Shown: one piece after another, positions 37,382 to 45,603 of the stretch | Layout: each line of letters begins with the position of its first letter | Numbering within the stretch: position 1 is the first letter of the stretch | Source of the DNA: Tateyamaria sp. syn59 | GTDB lineage: Bacteria; Pseudomonadota; Alphaproteobacteria; Rhodobacterales; Rhodobacteraceae | NCBI RefSeq assembly: GCF_007995245.1 | Contig: NZ_VCBA01000010.1 | Coordinates: 62,001-126,000, forward strand | Reading direction: 5' to 3' | DNA length: 64,000 bases | Made by a program: the position numbers and the translations under genes | The notes under the pieces: model-generated | Told to the model about the DNA's origin: nothing | What the model saw: the letters and a program-made list of their open reading frames with translations, nothing else | The model's database searches: none

Positions 37382-37845
37382 CCCTTTCGGGCAACCAGAA
37401 ACGCAAGATGCGCTCCGCCGCGCGGCTCTATGCCGTGCAGGCCCTGTTCCAGATGGAGCAGACGGCACAGACCGTCGACCAGATCAAGGTCGAGTTCATG
37501 GACCACCGCTTTGGCGCGTCCTACGAGGGCGACGAGATGGCGGAGGGTGACCCCGATCACTTCGCGCGGGTCATGGATGACGCGGTGAACTACCAGGCGC
37601 CGATCGACCAGATGACGGACCGTGCGCTTGTGGCGAAATGGCCGATCGCACGGATTGATCCCACCTTGCGGGCACTGTTCCGGGCGGCAGGGGCCGAGTT
37701 TCGGGACACGGGCACGCCGCCCAAGGTGGTGATCGTGGAATACGTGGACGTGGCGCGGGCGTTCTTTCCGGAAGGGAAAGAACCCAAATTCGTGAACGCT
37801 GTGCTCGATCACATGGCGCGGGAAGCGCGGCCAGAGGCGTTCTGA
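37378..37845 (+). CDS. nusB: Transcription antitermination factor NusB
   Basis: RNA-binding component of the rRNA antitermination complex, 155 residues, all-helical. The N-terminal RNA-binding patch KRKMRSAARLYAVQALFQMEQT and the C-terminal KVVIVEYVDVARAFFPEGKEPKFVNAVLD are typical. The ATG overlaps the ribH stop (ATGA). It closes the nrdR-rib-nusB gene run, a common bacterial grouping. No terminator is evident in the following spacer. Confidence 0.95.
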   Translation: MTLSGNQKRKMRSAARLYAVQALFQMEQTAQTVDQIKVEFMDHRFGASYEGDEMAEGDPDHFARVMDDAVNYQAPIDQMTDRALVAKWPIARIDPTLRALFRAAGAEFRDTGTPPKVVIVEYVDVARAFFPEGKEPKFVNAVLDHMAREARPEAF

Positions 37846-38189
37846 GACCCGCACGCTCTTCACTCAAGTATGACAGCTATTTCGAACCCGTCTGATTGTT
37901 GTTCAAAGCGCTGACAGGAGCGGAATCAAGCCGAAGGCGCCGGTCCAACATGGGGCCCGTCCCGGCGGGCTGGTGTTTCGGACACTATAGCGAACCGAAA
38001 TTCTGTGAGATGTACTTGGCTGCCCTAAAGTGCTGCCGAACTTCGGGGGTTACACCAGCCCACGGGCTTGTGTTGGGCCGACCTATGTCTGGTATGCGGA
38101 CGAAGCTGCCGTTCGTTCAAGGTCTGTTTTCAGTCAAACGCCAACAAGGGGTCGAAAGGAAATACTTGGCAATATATTAACTGGTGAAA
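37846..38189. other. Non-coding spacer, lower GC than its surroundings
   Basis: 344 bp between nusB and the GFA gene without a convincing gene. Open frames here are short, lack ribosome sites and do not look like proteins. The composition is visibly less GC-rich than the flanking operons, and so is the adjacent GFA gene. The stretch may be remnant DNA of an insertion, but I see no repeat or integrase boundary. Confidence 0.5.
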
Positions 38190-38618
38190 TTAGCCGGGCC
38201 AGCCAACCAGTATGGTCGGTATCCAGTTTTGTTTTCGCCGCTGAATGCGTTCTGCTTTACTCTCGTTGTCATAGACACGAGGTCGTGCTTCTTGGATAAA
38301 CCGCGCCCGCTCGTCCAGTGTATCAATATTCAGCACGCTCAACACACCTTCGTCGTCACGCAGGGTCATGGCTACATAAACGCCGCAGCGGTTGCATAGT
38401 ACCTGTTTCGAAGTACGCAGGCCAAACTCATACTCGTGTACAGCGCCCCAATCCAATGCAGTTATCTCAAGCCTAGCTGAAGGATCGGAAAAGGCTCTTG
38501 CATTGTGTTTACGGCAGAAAGTGCACTGACAAGCACCCAGAATTTGGTCTTCTGGTCTGCGCGAAGTTTCAAGTTCAACGCGGATCGCACCACAGTGACA
38601 GCCTCCAGGAAATTTCAA
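38190..38618 (-). CDS. GFA-family (glutathione-dependent formaldehyde-activating enzyme/CENP-V) protein
   Basis: 142 residues with the zinc-binding layout of the family: GGCHCGAIRVELE (C7, C9), ACQCTFCRKHNARAFS and VLCNRCGVYVAM. Such proteins bind two zinc ions in a Mss4-like fold. Activity on the formaldehyde-glutathione adduct is claimed for Gfa of Paracoccus but is disputed and cannot be assumed for homologues. The base composition is less GC-rich than the neighbours, pointing to acquisition. No gene for glutathione-dependent formaldehyde dehydrogenase is adjacent. Confidence 0.85.
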   Translation of the reverse strand: MKFPGGCHCGAIRVELETSRRPEDQILGACQCTFCRKHNARAFSDPSARLEITALDWGAVHEYEFGLRTSKQVLCNRCGVYVAMTLRDDEGVLSVLNIDTLDERARFIQEARPRVYDNESKAERIQRRKQNWIPTILVGWPG

Positions 38619-38749
38619 GGTGTTCCCTTTCCAGCATTCAGCCCAAGGCTACCAACCGCACCATCGGCCATTCGCTGCACTGCGTCAAATGTCGGGGGGG
38701 CTCACTCCCAACATTAGACAACCCCACCCCACTGCCCTACCTTCCCCCC

Positions 38750-38995
38750 ATGCAGCCAGAGCAACCAAACCCCCTCATCCGCCTTTTCCTCAACGGCACC
38801 GCCGTGGGCTTCGCCCTCTCGGCCCTCTTCGTCACCGGCATCTGGCTCCTCGACATCGCGGGCATCCACACGCGGGCTGCAAATAGCGATGACGCCTTCC
38901 TCATCCTCTTCATCCTGTGGTTCTTTCACGGCCTCCTGTTCGGCGCTGTTCAGATCAGCTATCAGGTCTGGCAAATCGGTCGCGACGGCCACTAG
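38750..38995 (+). CDS. Small two-helix membrane protein
   Basis: 81 residues that I do not recognise. Two hydrophobic segments (NGTAVGFALSALFVTGIWLLDIAG and FLILFILWFFHGLLFGAVQISYQVW) joined by a short polar loop (HTRAANSDD). The start at 38750 has no clear Shine-Dalgarno, so it might be leaderless. It ends 15 bp before the quinone oxidoreductase gene and may share a transcript with it. Only membrane localisation can be inferred. Confidence 0.65.
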   Translation: MQPEQPNPLIRLFLNGTAVGFALSALFVTGIWLLDIAGIHTRAANSDDAFLILFILWFFHGLLFGAVQISYQVWQIGRDGH

Positions 38996-39010
38996 ACGAG
39001 GGATAGCAGA

Positions 39011-39976
39011 ATGCGCGCCATGCAAGTCACCGCCCTTGGGCAGCCTCTCGAACTGCGCGAGATCGACATGCCCACCCCCAAGGCGGGCGAAGTGCTGGTG
39101 CGCATCCACACCTGCGGGCTCAACTTCGGCGACACGCTGATCGTCAAGGGCACCTATCAGGAAAAACCCCAACTCCCCGCCACCATCGGGATGGAGATGT
39201 GCGGCACCGTCGAAGCGGTCGGCACAGACGTCACCCACCTGAAACCCGGCCAGCGCATCGCGGCCTATGCAGGCTTCGGCGGTCTTGGTGAATACGCTGC
39301 CCTGCCAGCCAATATCTGCGTGCCCATCCCGGACGAGATGTCCGAAGTGGACGCTGCGGCCTTCCTCGTCGCCTACGGCACCAGCCACGTGGCCCTCGAC
39401 TACAAGGCGCATATGAAACCCGGCGAGCGGCTGCTGGTCCTCGGCGCTTCGGGCGGCGTCGGCCTCACGGCGGTGGAATTGGGCAAGCTGATGGGGGCAG
39501 AGGTCATCGCCTGCGCCCGCGGCGCCGACAAGCTGAAAATTGCGTCCAAGGCGGGGGCCGATCACCTGCTCGACAGCGACACCTGCGACCTAAAGGCAGA
39601 TGTAAAGGCGCTGGGCGGCGCCGATGTCGTTTATGATCCCGTCGGCGGCGACCTCTTCGACGCAGCCCTGCGCGCCTGCAATCCCGAGGCGCGGCTGTTG
39701 CCCCTCGGCTTTGCCTCCGGCACCGTCCCGCAGATCCCCGCCAACTACCTGCTGGTCAAAAATCTGCACGTCCTTGGTTTCTACTGGGGCGGCTACATGC
39801 GGGTGAACCCCAAGGTGCTGACCGACAGTTTCGAGGTGCTGTTCGGCTGGTATGCCGAAGGCCAGCTCAAACCCCATGTCAGCCACGTGCTGCCACTGGC
39901 CGACGCCAATGACGGTCTCGACCTGCTGCGCACGCGCAAGGCCACGGGCAAGGTCGTGATCCAGGTCGACGGCTAA
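39011..39976 (+). CDS. NADPH:quinone oxidoreductase family protein (zinc-independent MDR)
   Basis: 321-residue medium-chain dehydrogenase/reductase. It shows an N-terminal GroES-like domain (MRAMQVTALGQPLELREI; GLNFGDTLIVKGTYQ), IGMEMCGTVEAVGTDV, and the cofactor motif ASGGVGLTAVELGKLMGA. Zinc ligands of alcohol dehydrogenases are missing, fitting the quinone oxidoreductase branch (Qor or crotonyl-reductase-like). It would reduce quinones or activated alkenes with NADPH in the cytoplasm. A GAGGGATAGC site precedes the ATG. The gene converges on the DMT transporter gene. Confidence 0.88.
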   Translation: MRAMQVTALGQPLELREIDMPTPKAGEVLVRIHTCGLNFGDTLIVKGTYQEKPQLPATIGMEMCGTVEAVGTDVTHLKPGQRIAAYAGFGGLGEYAALPANICVPIPDEMSEVDAAAFLVAYGTSHVALDYKAHMKPGERLLVLGASGGVGLTAVELGKLMGAEVIACARGADKLKIASKAGADHLLDSDTCDLKADVKALGGADVVYDPVGGDLFDAALRACNPEARLLPLGFASGTVPQIPANYLLVKNLHVLGFYWGGYMRVNPKVLTDSFEVLFGWYAEGQLKPHVSHVLPLADANDGLDLLRTRKATGKVVIQVDG

Positions 39977-39979
39977 GGG

Positions 39980-40043
39980 TTAAGCCAAAGTTAAAGGCCG
40001 CGCGCAAACCTTAACGCTGTGGATAAGTGAAGGGATGGTTAAC
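39980..40043. promoter_or_regulatory. CtrA-like full site, DnaA box and extra TTAAC half-sites in a convergent spacer
   Basis: TTAA-N7-TTAA, the alphaproteobacterial CtrA recognition pattern, lies at 39980-39994. A perfect DnaA box (TGTGGATAA, reverse of TTATCCACA) lies at 40018-40026. Further TTAAC half-sites lie at 40011 and within GTTAAC at 40038-40043. Both flanking genes end here (plus-strand stop at 39976, minus-strand stop at 40195), so an ordinary promoter is not expected. Binding is not shown; this is motif recognition only. Confidence 0.5.
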
Positions 40044-40058
40044 GCCGTTCGCTTGTTC

Positions 40059-40167
40059 AAAACACGCAATTTCCCGGCCAAAATGTGCAGTTTGTCCACA
40101 ATGGGCCGAAAAACCGGGGTTTGCGCCCGCTCAAAACACGCAGTTTGGCCCCGAAAACTCGCAGTTT
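40059..40167. repeat. Four copies of an AAAACNCGCAGTTT-type dyad in two pairs 21 bp apart
   Basis: Copies begin at 40059 (AAAACACGCAATTT), 40080 (AAAATGTGCAGTTT), 40133 (AAAACACGCAGTTT) and 40154 (AAAACTCGCAGTTT). Each is an imperfect inverted repeat of the form AAACnCGCnGTTT. The two members of each pair are exactly 21 bp apart, two helical turns, and the pairs are separated by 53 bp start to start. The whole lies in the spacer between convergent genes. The function is unknown. Confidence 0.6.
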
Positions 40168-40194
40168 CGCGAAATCCCCCCACCGTACGCTCCG

Positions 40195-41178
40195 TTAACC
40201 CCTGCGCCCCGGCGCAGGCCTCTGTCCTCCGATCGGCGCCTTCTGCCGCTCGCGCAAAAACACGAACAGACCCGCGCCCAGGATCAGCAAAATGCCAACC
40301 CACACCTCCCAAGTCGGCAATTCGCCAAAAACGACCCAGCCCCAGAACACGGCCAGAGGCAGGCCCACATATTCAAACGGGGCCACGGTTGCCGCATCAG
40401 CGATACGGTAGGCTTGGCTCAGGCAATAAACAACGATGGCTGAGTTCAGTCCGAGGCCCAAAAATACCCATAAATCAGCGCCTTGCGGCCAGATCCACGC
40501 TCGCAGCAGAAAGATCACCGATCCGTTTGTCGCCCCTTCAGCAAAGCGTCCATCGCCTGCCACCACGAAGAAGGCCACCGACACGAGGATAAACATGCCA
40601 TGGATATAGACCGCCATTGCACTGGCCTTGCTCGCGACCCCCAGCTTGCGTGTAAGTATTTGATTTAAAGCATAAGTCAGCGCTGCCAGCACCGGCAGGG
40701 CCAGCACAAACCGGCTGACCTCAAGGCTGTCCGCATCGGCCCACGGCCGCTGCATCACAACCACGCCGACAAAGCCAACAGCCACCGCTATCAGGCGCAG
40801 CACGCCAACGCGCTCGCCCAAAATTGGTATAGATAACAATGTGATAAACAAAGGTGCGACAAAGAATAGGGCCGTCACATCGGCCAACGGCAGCACCGCG
40901 AGGCCAACGAAAAACGTCATATTCGCGATAACGATCAGAATACCTCGCAGCGCGTGTTGCCAGGGCGTGTCGGTCCGCAAGATCCCGAACCCGCCCTCGT
41001 ATTGCACCACGATCAAGGTGAACAGAATGCCGCTCCCCGCCCGCGCAAAGACGATCTGATGCAGGGGGTAATCGCCCGATAACTTTTTGATCAGCATGTC
41101 ATTTACGGAAATGCAGACAACCCCGATCAGCACGAATAGGATGCCCAGTCCGGCAATATTCTGACGTGTCGTCTCCAT
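40195..41178 (-). CDS. DMT-superfamily (EamA) inner-membrane transporter
   Basis: 327 residues with about ten membrane segments in two EamA repeats. Repeat 1 contains LGILFVLIGVVCISVNDMLIKKL and ALRGILIVIANMTFFVGLAVLPLADVTALFF. Repeat 2 contains ALTYALNQILTRKLG and ATVAPFEYVGLPLAVFWGWVVFGELP, the typical conserved end. The family exports or imports small metabolites such as amino acids, nucleosides or S-adenosylmethionine; the substrate is not readable. The start is the ATG at 41178 (METTRQNIAGLG). It is divergent from the coxG-like gene. Confidence 0.9.
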   Translation of the reverse strand: METTRQNIAGLGILFVLIGVVCISVNDMLIKKLSGDYPLHQIVFARAGSGILFTLIVVQYEGGFGILRTDTPWQHALRGILIVIANMTFFVGLAVLPLADVTALFFVAPLFITLLSIPILGERVGVLRLIAVAVGFVGVVVMQRPWADADSLEVSRFVLALPVLAALTYALNQILTRKLGVASKASAMAVYIHGMFILVSVAFFVVAGDGRFAEGATNGSVIFLLRAWIWPQGADLWVFLGLGLNSAIVVYCLSQAYRIADAATVAPFEYVGLPLAVFWGWVVFGELPTWEVWVGILLILGAGLFVFLRERQKAPIGGQRPAPGRRG

Positions 41179-41281
41179 GGGGTCAGCCCTACCACAGCCG
41201 ATCACCCGCTGACTTGCGAATAGCGCATAGCGCAATTGCAGGCTCTGCGGTATCACGGACCAAATCCAAGGGAGACTGCCG

Positions 41282-41800
41282 ATGCAAATGTCCGACACCC
41301 GCCAGATCGCCGCTCCGCCAGCCGAGGTCTACGCCGCCCTTCTGAACCCGGACGTGCTGAAGGCCTGCGTGCCCGGCGCAACAGAAGTCACTGGCAACCC
41401 GGAAGACGGGTTCGAGGCATCCGTGACGCAAAAAGTCGGGCCAGTGAAGGCGACGTTCAAAGGGCAGGTCACGCTGTCTGAAATGACAGAGAATCAAAGC
41501 CTTACCATCACGGGTGAAGGTAAGGGCGGTGCCGCTGGATTTGCCAAGGGCGGCGCCGAAGTGCGCATGGCTCCGGTAGATGGCGGCACAGAACTCAGCT
41601 ACGATGTCGAGGCGAAAGTAGGGGGTAAGCTGGCGCAGTTGGGTAGCCGCATCATCGACGGGTTCGCCAAAAAGATGGCCGACCAATTTTTTGCCAACCT
41701 TCAGGAAACGCTCGAAGGGCCCGCTCAAGCCGCAGAGGCCTCCGAGGCCGATGAGACCCCCAAAAAAGGTTGGCTCGGTCGTTTGACGGCCAAGGATTGA
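41282..41800 (+). CDS. CoxG-like SRPBCC-domain protein
   Basis: 172 residues of the CoxG family (carbon monoxide dehydrogenase subunit G), START-like fold. The family segment is ISGTRQIAAPPAEV-like (MSDTRQIAAPPAEVYAALLN), then LKACVPGATEV, GPVKATFKGQVTLSE and SYDVEAKVGGKLAQLGSRII. The C-terminal tail is charged with TPKKGWLGRL at the end. CoxG recruits CO dehydrogenase to the membrane in carboxydotrophs, but stand-alone homologues occur widely. No coxMSL genes are present in this window, so a carbon monoxide role should not be assumed. Confidence 0.85.
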   Translation: MQMSDTRQIAAPPAEVYAALLNPDVLKACVPGATEVTGNPEDGFEASVTQKVGPVKATFKGQVTLSEMTENQSLTITGEGKGGAAGFAKGGAEVRMAPVDGGTELSYDVEAKVGGKLAQLGSRIIDGFAKKMADQFFANLQETLEGPAQAAEASEADETPKKGWLGRLTAKD

Positions 41801-41889
41801 CGCCTCGCACATCCGCCTGTGCATCCATGCGCTGGTGATGAATCCAAAAGCGCCATACCTCTCGTTTCCGTGAACGGCCCGGAGTCTTT

Positions 41890-42825
41890 ATGTCCACGAT
41901 CCTGAGTATCCAGAACCTGCGCAAATCCTACGCGGGTGGCTTTGAGGCGCTCAAAGGCGTCAGCCTGGATATCGAAGAAGGCGAGATTATCGCGCTTCTC
42001 GGTCCCAACGGCGCTGGAAAAACAACTCTGATTTCAACGGTCTGCGGCATCACGATGCCCACCTCCGGCACCGTCACTGTAGCCGGGTTCGACACGCTCA
42101 ATGACTTTCGCGAAGCGCGCCGCTTGATCGGTCTCGTTCCGCAGGAAATCGCGCTCGAGCCCTTCGAGAAGGTGATTAATACCGTCCGCTTTTCCCGCGG
42201 TCTCTTCGGCAAGGGGCGCAAGGACAGTGCTGTTGAGGACATCCTGAAACGCCTTTCGCTCTGGGACAAACGCGACAATCAGATTCGCGAGTTGTCCGGT
42301 GGCATGAAACGCCGCGTGCTGATCGCCAAGGCGCTAGCGCATGAGCCACGGGTGCTGTTTCTGGACGAGCCAACTGCGGGGGTCGACGTGGAACTGCGCA
42401 AGGACATGTGGGAGATTGTTGAACAGTTACGCGCCGATGGCGTCACCACAATCCTCACCACCCACTACATCGAAGAGGCCGAGGCCATTGCCGACCGCGT
42501 GGGCGTCATCAGCAAGGGAGAGATCCTGCTGGTCGAGGACAAGGACAAGCTGATGGCGCGCATGGGCAAGAAGCAACTCGACGTGCAATTGACCACTCAG
42601 ATCGACACTGTGCCAGAGGCGCTGGCCGCGTATGACCTGACTCTGAGCGACGAAGGCTGGACGCTTGTTTACAGCTACGATGTCAATGCCGAACGGACGG
42701 GCATAACCATGCTGCTGAACGATGTGCAAAAGGCCGGGCTGCAATTGAAGGACGTGGTGACACGGCAATCCAGCCTAGAGGACATTTTTGTCTCGCTGGT
42801 CAATCAGCCGGAGGGCAATGCATGA
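41890..42825 (+). CDS. ABC-2 type exporter ATP-binding protein
   Basis: 311-residue ATPase of the DrrA/NodI/CcmA type. Walker [14 protein letters not shown]-loop VPQEIALEP, signature [16 protein letters not shown], Walker [13 protein letters not shown] and switch histidine [18 protein letters not shown]-terminal regulatory extension ([14 protein letters not shown] to [13 protein letters not shown]) is typical of ABC-2 ATPases. The gene overlaps the permease by 4 bp (ATGA at 42822). The transported substrate is unknown; drug, lipid or polysaccharide exporters all use this architecture. Confidence 0.93.
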   Translation: MSTILSIQNLRKSYAGGFEALKGVSLDIEEGEIIALLGPNGAGKTTLISTVCGITMPTSGTVTVAGFDTLNDFREARRLIGLVPQEIALEPFEKVINTVRFSRGLFGKGRKDSAVEDILKRLSLWDKRDNQIRELSGGMKRRVLIAKALAHEPRVLFLDEPTAGVDVELRKDMWEIVEQLRADGVTTILTTHYIEEAEAIADRVGVISKGEILLVEDKDKLMARMGKKQLDVQLTTQIDTVPEALAAYDLTLSDEGWTLVYSYDVNAERTGITMLLNDVQKAGLQLKDVVTRQSSLEDIFVSLVNQPEGNA

Positions 42826-43583
42826 ATTGGACCGCCATCCGCGCCATCTATCTTTTTGAAATGGCGCGTTTCTTTCGCACAATAGCGCAATCGCTCATTT
42901 CGCCTGTGCTCTCCACGTCGCTTTACTTCGTGGTGTTTGGTGCTGCCATAGGTAGCCGTATCGACGAGGTCGAAGGGGTCAGCTACGGCGCTTTCATCGT
43001 ACCCGGCCTCATCATGCTGACGGTGATGACCCAGGGCATATCGAACGCCTCCTTTGGTATCTATTTCCCGAAATTCATCGGAACAATTTACGAACTCTTG
43101 TCGGCGCCAGTGAACTTCCTTGAGATCGTCATGGGCTATGTAGGGGCCGCAGCGACAAAGGCCTTGTTCATCGGGATCATCATCCTCGTGACCTCGTTCT
43201 TCTTCGTCGACATCCAGATCCAGAACCCGGCCGCCATGATCGCTTTCCTTATCCTGACCTGCATCAGTTTTGCCCTCTTCGGCTTTATCATAGGCATCTG
43301 GGCGGGCAACTTTGAACAGCTGCAACTGGTGCCTCTGCTGATCGTGACACCCCTCGTGTTCCTGGGGGGCTCGTTCTACTCCATCTCCATGCTGCCACCG
43401 GTTTGGCAGACGATCTCGATGTTCAATCCGGTGGTCTATCTGATCTCAGGCTTTCGCTGGGCCTTCTTCGGGGTCGAGGACGTACCCATCGTCACCTCTC
43501 TTCTGGCCATCGGCCTCTTCACCTCGCTGTGCTTGGGCGCAGTCTGGTGGATTTTCAAGACGGGCTGGCGCATTCGGCAATAA
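42822..43583 (+). CDS. ABC-2 type exporter permease
   Basis: 253-residue membrane subunit with about six helices. Segments: [69 protein letters not shown] and [17 protein letters not shown]. This is the NodJ/DrrB/YadH pattern with a cytoplasmic N-terminus carrying the E-loop-like [20 protein letters not shown]. It pairs with the ATPase upstream through an ATGA overlap. An SppA-like peptidase gene follows after 69 bp. No specific substrate can be inferred. Confidence 0.92.
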   Translation: MNWTAIRAIYLFEMARFFRTIAQSLISPVLSTSLYFVVFGAAIGSRIDEVEGVSYGAFIVPGLIMLTVMTQGISNASFGIYFPKFIGTIYELLSAPVNFLEIVMGYVGAAATKALFIGIIILVTSFFFVDIQIQNPAAMIAFLILTCISFALFGFIIGIWAGNFEQLQLVPLLIVTPLVFLGGSFYSISMLPPVWQTISMFNPVVYLISGFRWAFFGVEDVPIVTSLLAIGLFTSLCLGAVWWIFKTGWRIRQ

Positions 43584-43652
43584 CGTAACGGCTTGAAACT
43601 CCTTTGCCGTGTGGCCTTGTTCTGTGCGGGGCCGCATTCTACATGGGCGTGG

Positions 43653-44450
43653 ATGAAACGCTGGATCCCCTTCATGAAATCCGACCCCACAGTCGCAATC
43701 GTACGACTGCAAGGGGTCATCGCAGGCGGCACGCGTGGCGCGTTGAATGACCGTGCTTTGGCAAGCGCCATCGACAAGGCATTCAGCCGTGGCAAGCCTG
43801 CTGCTGTCGCGCTAGAGGTGAACTCGCCCGGCGGCAGCCCTGTCCAATCGTCGCTGATCGGCAGCCGCATCCGGCGCCTGGCCGAGGAAAAGGATGTGCC
43901 CGTCATCGCCTTTGTCGAAGATGTTGCCGCATCCGGCGGCTACTGGCTGGCAGCCGCAGCGGACGAGATCTATGCGGATCCGTCTTCCGTCGTGGGGTCC
44001 ATCGGCGTGATCTCAGCCAGCTTCGGCGCGCATGAGCTGATGACACGGCAAGGGGTCGAACGGCGCGTGTACACCGCGGGCAAATCCAAAAGCATGCTGG
44101 ACCCGTTTCGCCCGGAAAAGCCCGAGGATGTGGAGCGGCTCAAGGGCCTTCTGGAGGACATTCACACCAACTTTATCGACCACGTGCAGGCGCGGCGGTC
44201 TGACAAGCTCGACACGGAAACCGAGTTGTTCACTGGCGAAGTGTGGCTGGCCGAAAAGGCCAAGGCGCTTGGCCTGATCGATGGTATCGGGCATCTCAAA
44301 CCGATGATGCAGGACCGGTTCGGCGAAAAGGTGCAGTTCCGCCGCTACGGCGTGAAAAAGCCGTTCTTCTCTCGACTGGGGGCGCAGTTGCTCGACGACG
44401 CGGTGACCACAATTGAAGAGCGCGCAGCTTACGCGCGGTTTGGACTGTAA
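43653..44450 (+). CDS. S49-family peptidase (SppA/SohB-like)
   Basis: 265-residue serine-lysine peptidase. Visible features are VAIVRLQGVIAGG at the fold start, LEVNSPGGSPVQSSLIGSRI, the catalytic serine in DVAASGGYWLAAAADEIYADP, GSIGVISASFGAHELMTRQGV and the catalytic lysine expected in YTAGKSKSMLDPFRPE. No signal peptide or membrane segment is evident from the ATG at 43653 (MKRWIPFMKSDP). The frame is open to a TTG at 43593. Family members degrade signal peptides or membrane-associated fragments. It lies 4 bp upstream of the 54-residue CxCG protein gene. Confidence 0.88.
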   Translation: MKRWIPFMKSDPTVAIVRLQGVIAGGTRGALNDRALASAIDKAFSRGKPAAVALEVNSPGGSPVQSSLIGSRIRRLAEEKDVPVIAFVEDVAASGGYWLAAAADEIYADPSSVVGSIGVISASFGAHELMTRQGVERRVYTAGKSKSMLDPFRPEKPEDVERLKGLLEDIHTNFIDHVQARRSDKLDTETELFTGEVWLAEKAKALGLIDGIGHLKPMMQDRFGEKVQFRRYGVKKPFFSRLGAQLLDDAVTTIEERAAYARFGL

Positions 44451-44453
44451 TCC

Positions 44454-44618
44454 ATGTTGTCCAAAATTGTCCTGCTGTTCCTCGCTTTCATCGCGGTGCT
44501 CGCTGTGTTCGGCAAATTGCACTGGATCGGCGGCAAGCGTTTTTCCTCCGCCAAATGTGCCTGCGGTCGCTATAGGATCGGCAAGGGCAAGTGTTCCTGT
44601 GGGCGGGGTGGCACCTGA
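44454..44618 (+). CDS. 54-residue single-helix membrane protein with two CxCG motifs
   Basis: The ATG at 44454 opens 54 codons. The N-terminal helix (residues 4-20, KIVLLFLAFIAVLAVFG) is followed by KLHWIGGKRFSS. Two matched clusters come next: AKCACGRYRIG and KGKCSCGRGGT, each C-x-C-G followed by a basic residue. Four cysteines in this spacing suit a zinc or Fe-S site, or a disulfide pair. The TGA at 44616-44618 overlaps the start of the exchanger gene as TGATG, and the gene begins 3 bp after the S49 peptidase stop. This tight coupling argues it is genuine. Function unknown. Confidence 0.7.
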   Translation: MLSKIVLLFLAFIAVLAVFGKLHWIGGKRFSSAKCACGRYRIGKGKCSCGRGGT

Positions 44619-45580
44619 TGGCTGCCGCAATGCCGTGGCTGCTCAGCGGTCTGGGCCTGTTGATCTTGCTGCTGGCGGGCGACTCGCTGGTCAAGGGCGC
44701 CGTGAACCTGTCTTTGAGGTTGGGGGTGCCAGCGCTGATCGTCAGCCTGACAATTGTCGCCTTCGGCACATCCGCCCCCGAGTTGTTGATCGCGATCCAG
44801 GCGGTTCTGGACGACGCGCCGGGCATCGCCATCGGCAACGTCGTTGGGTCAAACACCGCCAATATCCTTCTTGTGTTGGGCATTCCGGCCCTGCTGGCCA
44901 CAATGCACACGTCCGAATGCGAGACGAAGAAAACCTTCAATTTCATGATCGCGGCGTCGATCCTGTTTATCGCGCTGGCGTTTCGCGGAGTTTTTGACTG
45001 GATTGCTGCGGTCGTCTTGCTGTTCGGGCTTAGCCTCGTATTGTGGGATGCCGCGCGCGAGGCCAAAGGGCATCGCGCGGTAAATCCCGGTGCCGATGAA
45101 GAAGAGGAAGACATAGAGGGCGTGGACCCCGACCTGCCAGGGTGGCGCATCGCGATCTTCCTCATACTGGGTCTGATCGGCCTGCCTTTGGGCGCGGATC
45201 TGCTGGTCGATAATGCCACGATCATCGCCAAGATGTATGGCGTCAGCGACACGGTTATTGGCCTGACGCTTGTTGCTGTGGGGACATCGCTGCCGGAACT
45301 GGCCACAACCGTGATGGCCGCGTTGCGCCGTCAGGCCGACGTCGCCTTGGGCAACGTGATCGGGTCGAACATGTTCAACCTGCTGGCCATCATCGGCGTC
45401 GCCAGCTTTGTCGGACCCATCCCGGTTGATCCCTCGTTCCTTCGGTTCGATCTTTGGGTCATGCTCGGCGCGTCTCTTCTGCTGCTGCCATTTGTATACA
45501 TGCGCCGTGATATTACGCGTTTGTGGGGCGTGATCTTGACCGCCCTCTATCTGACCTATCTGGCTGTCGTACTGAGCTAA
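44618..45580 (+). CDS. Sodium/calcium exchanger (CaCA) family protein
   Basis: 320-residue inner-membrane cation antiporter with about ten helices. Two inverted alpha-repeats are readable: VAFGTSAPELLIAIQA with GNVVGSNTANILLVLG, and VAVGTSLPELATTVMAA with GNVIGSNMFNLLAIIG. A central acidic loop (GADEEEEDIEGVDPD) lies on the cytoplasmic side. It resembles YrbG/CaxA-type K+-independent exchangers. The start at 44618 overlaps the stop of the small CxCG gene; GGGCGGGGTGG precedes it. It may form one unit with that protein. Confidence 0.92.
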   Translation: MAAAMPWLLSGLGLLILLLAGDSLVKGAVNLSLRLGVPALIVSLTIVAFGTSAPELLIAIQAVLDDAPGIAIGNVVGSNTANILLVLGIPALLATMHTSECETKKTFNFMIAASILFIALAFRGVFDWIAAVVLLFGLSLVLWDAAREAKGHRAVNPGADEEEEDIEGVDPDLPGWRIAIFLILGLIGLPLGADLLVDNATIIAKMYGVSDTVIGLTLVAVGTSLPELATTVMAALRRQADVALGNVIGSNMFNLLAIIGVASFVGPIPVDPSFLRFDLWVMLGASLLLLPFVYMRRDITRLWGVILTALYLTYLAVVLS

Positions 45581-45603
45581 CAATAACAAAAGGGGAGGGT
45601 GCG

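Noticed and set aside
37846-37900. A tRNA gene suggested by a TTCGAACCC-like T-loop near 37875
   Set aside because: No acceptor stem, anticodon arm or D arm pairs at the right distances, and no CCA-side complement follows.
41282-41800. Evidence for carbon monoxide oxidation from the coxG-like gene
   Set aside because: No coxM, coxS, coxL or cox accessory genes are nearby, and stand-alone CoxG homologues are widespread.
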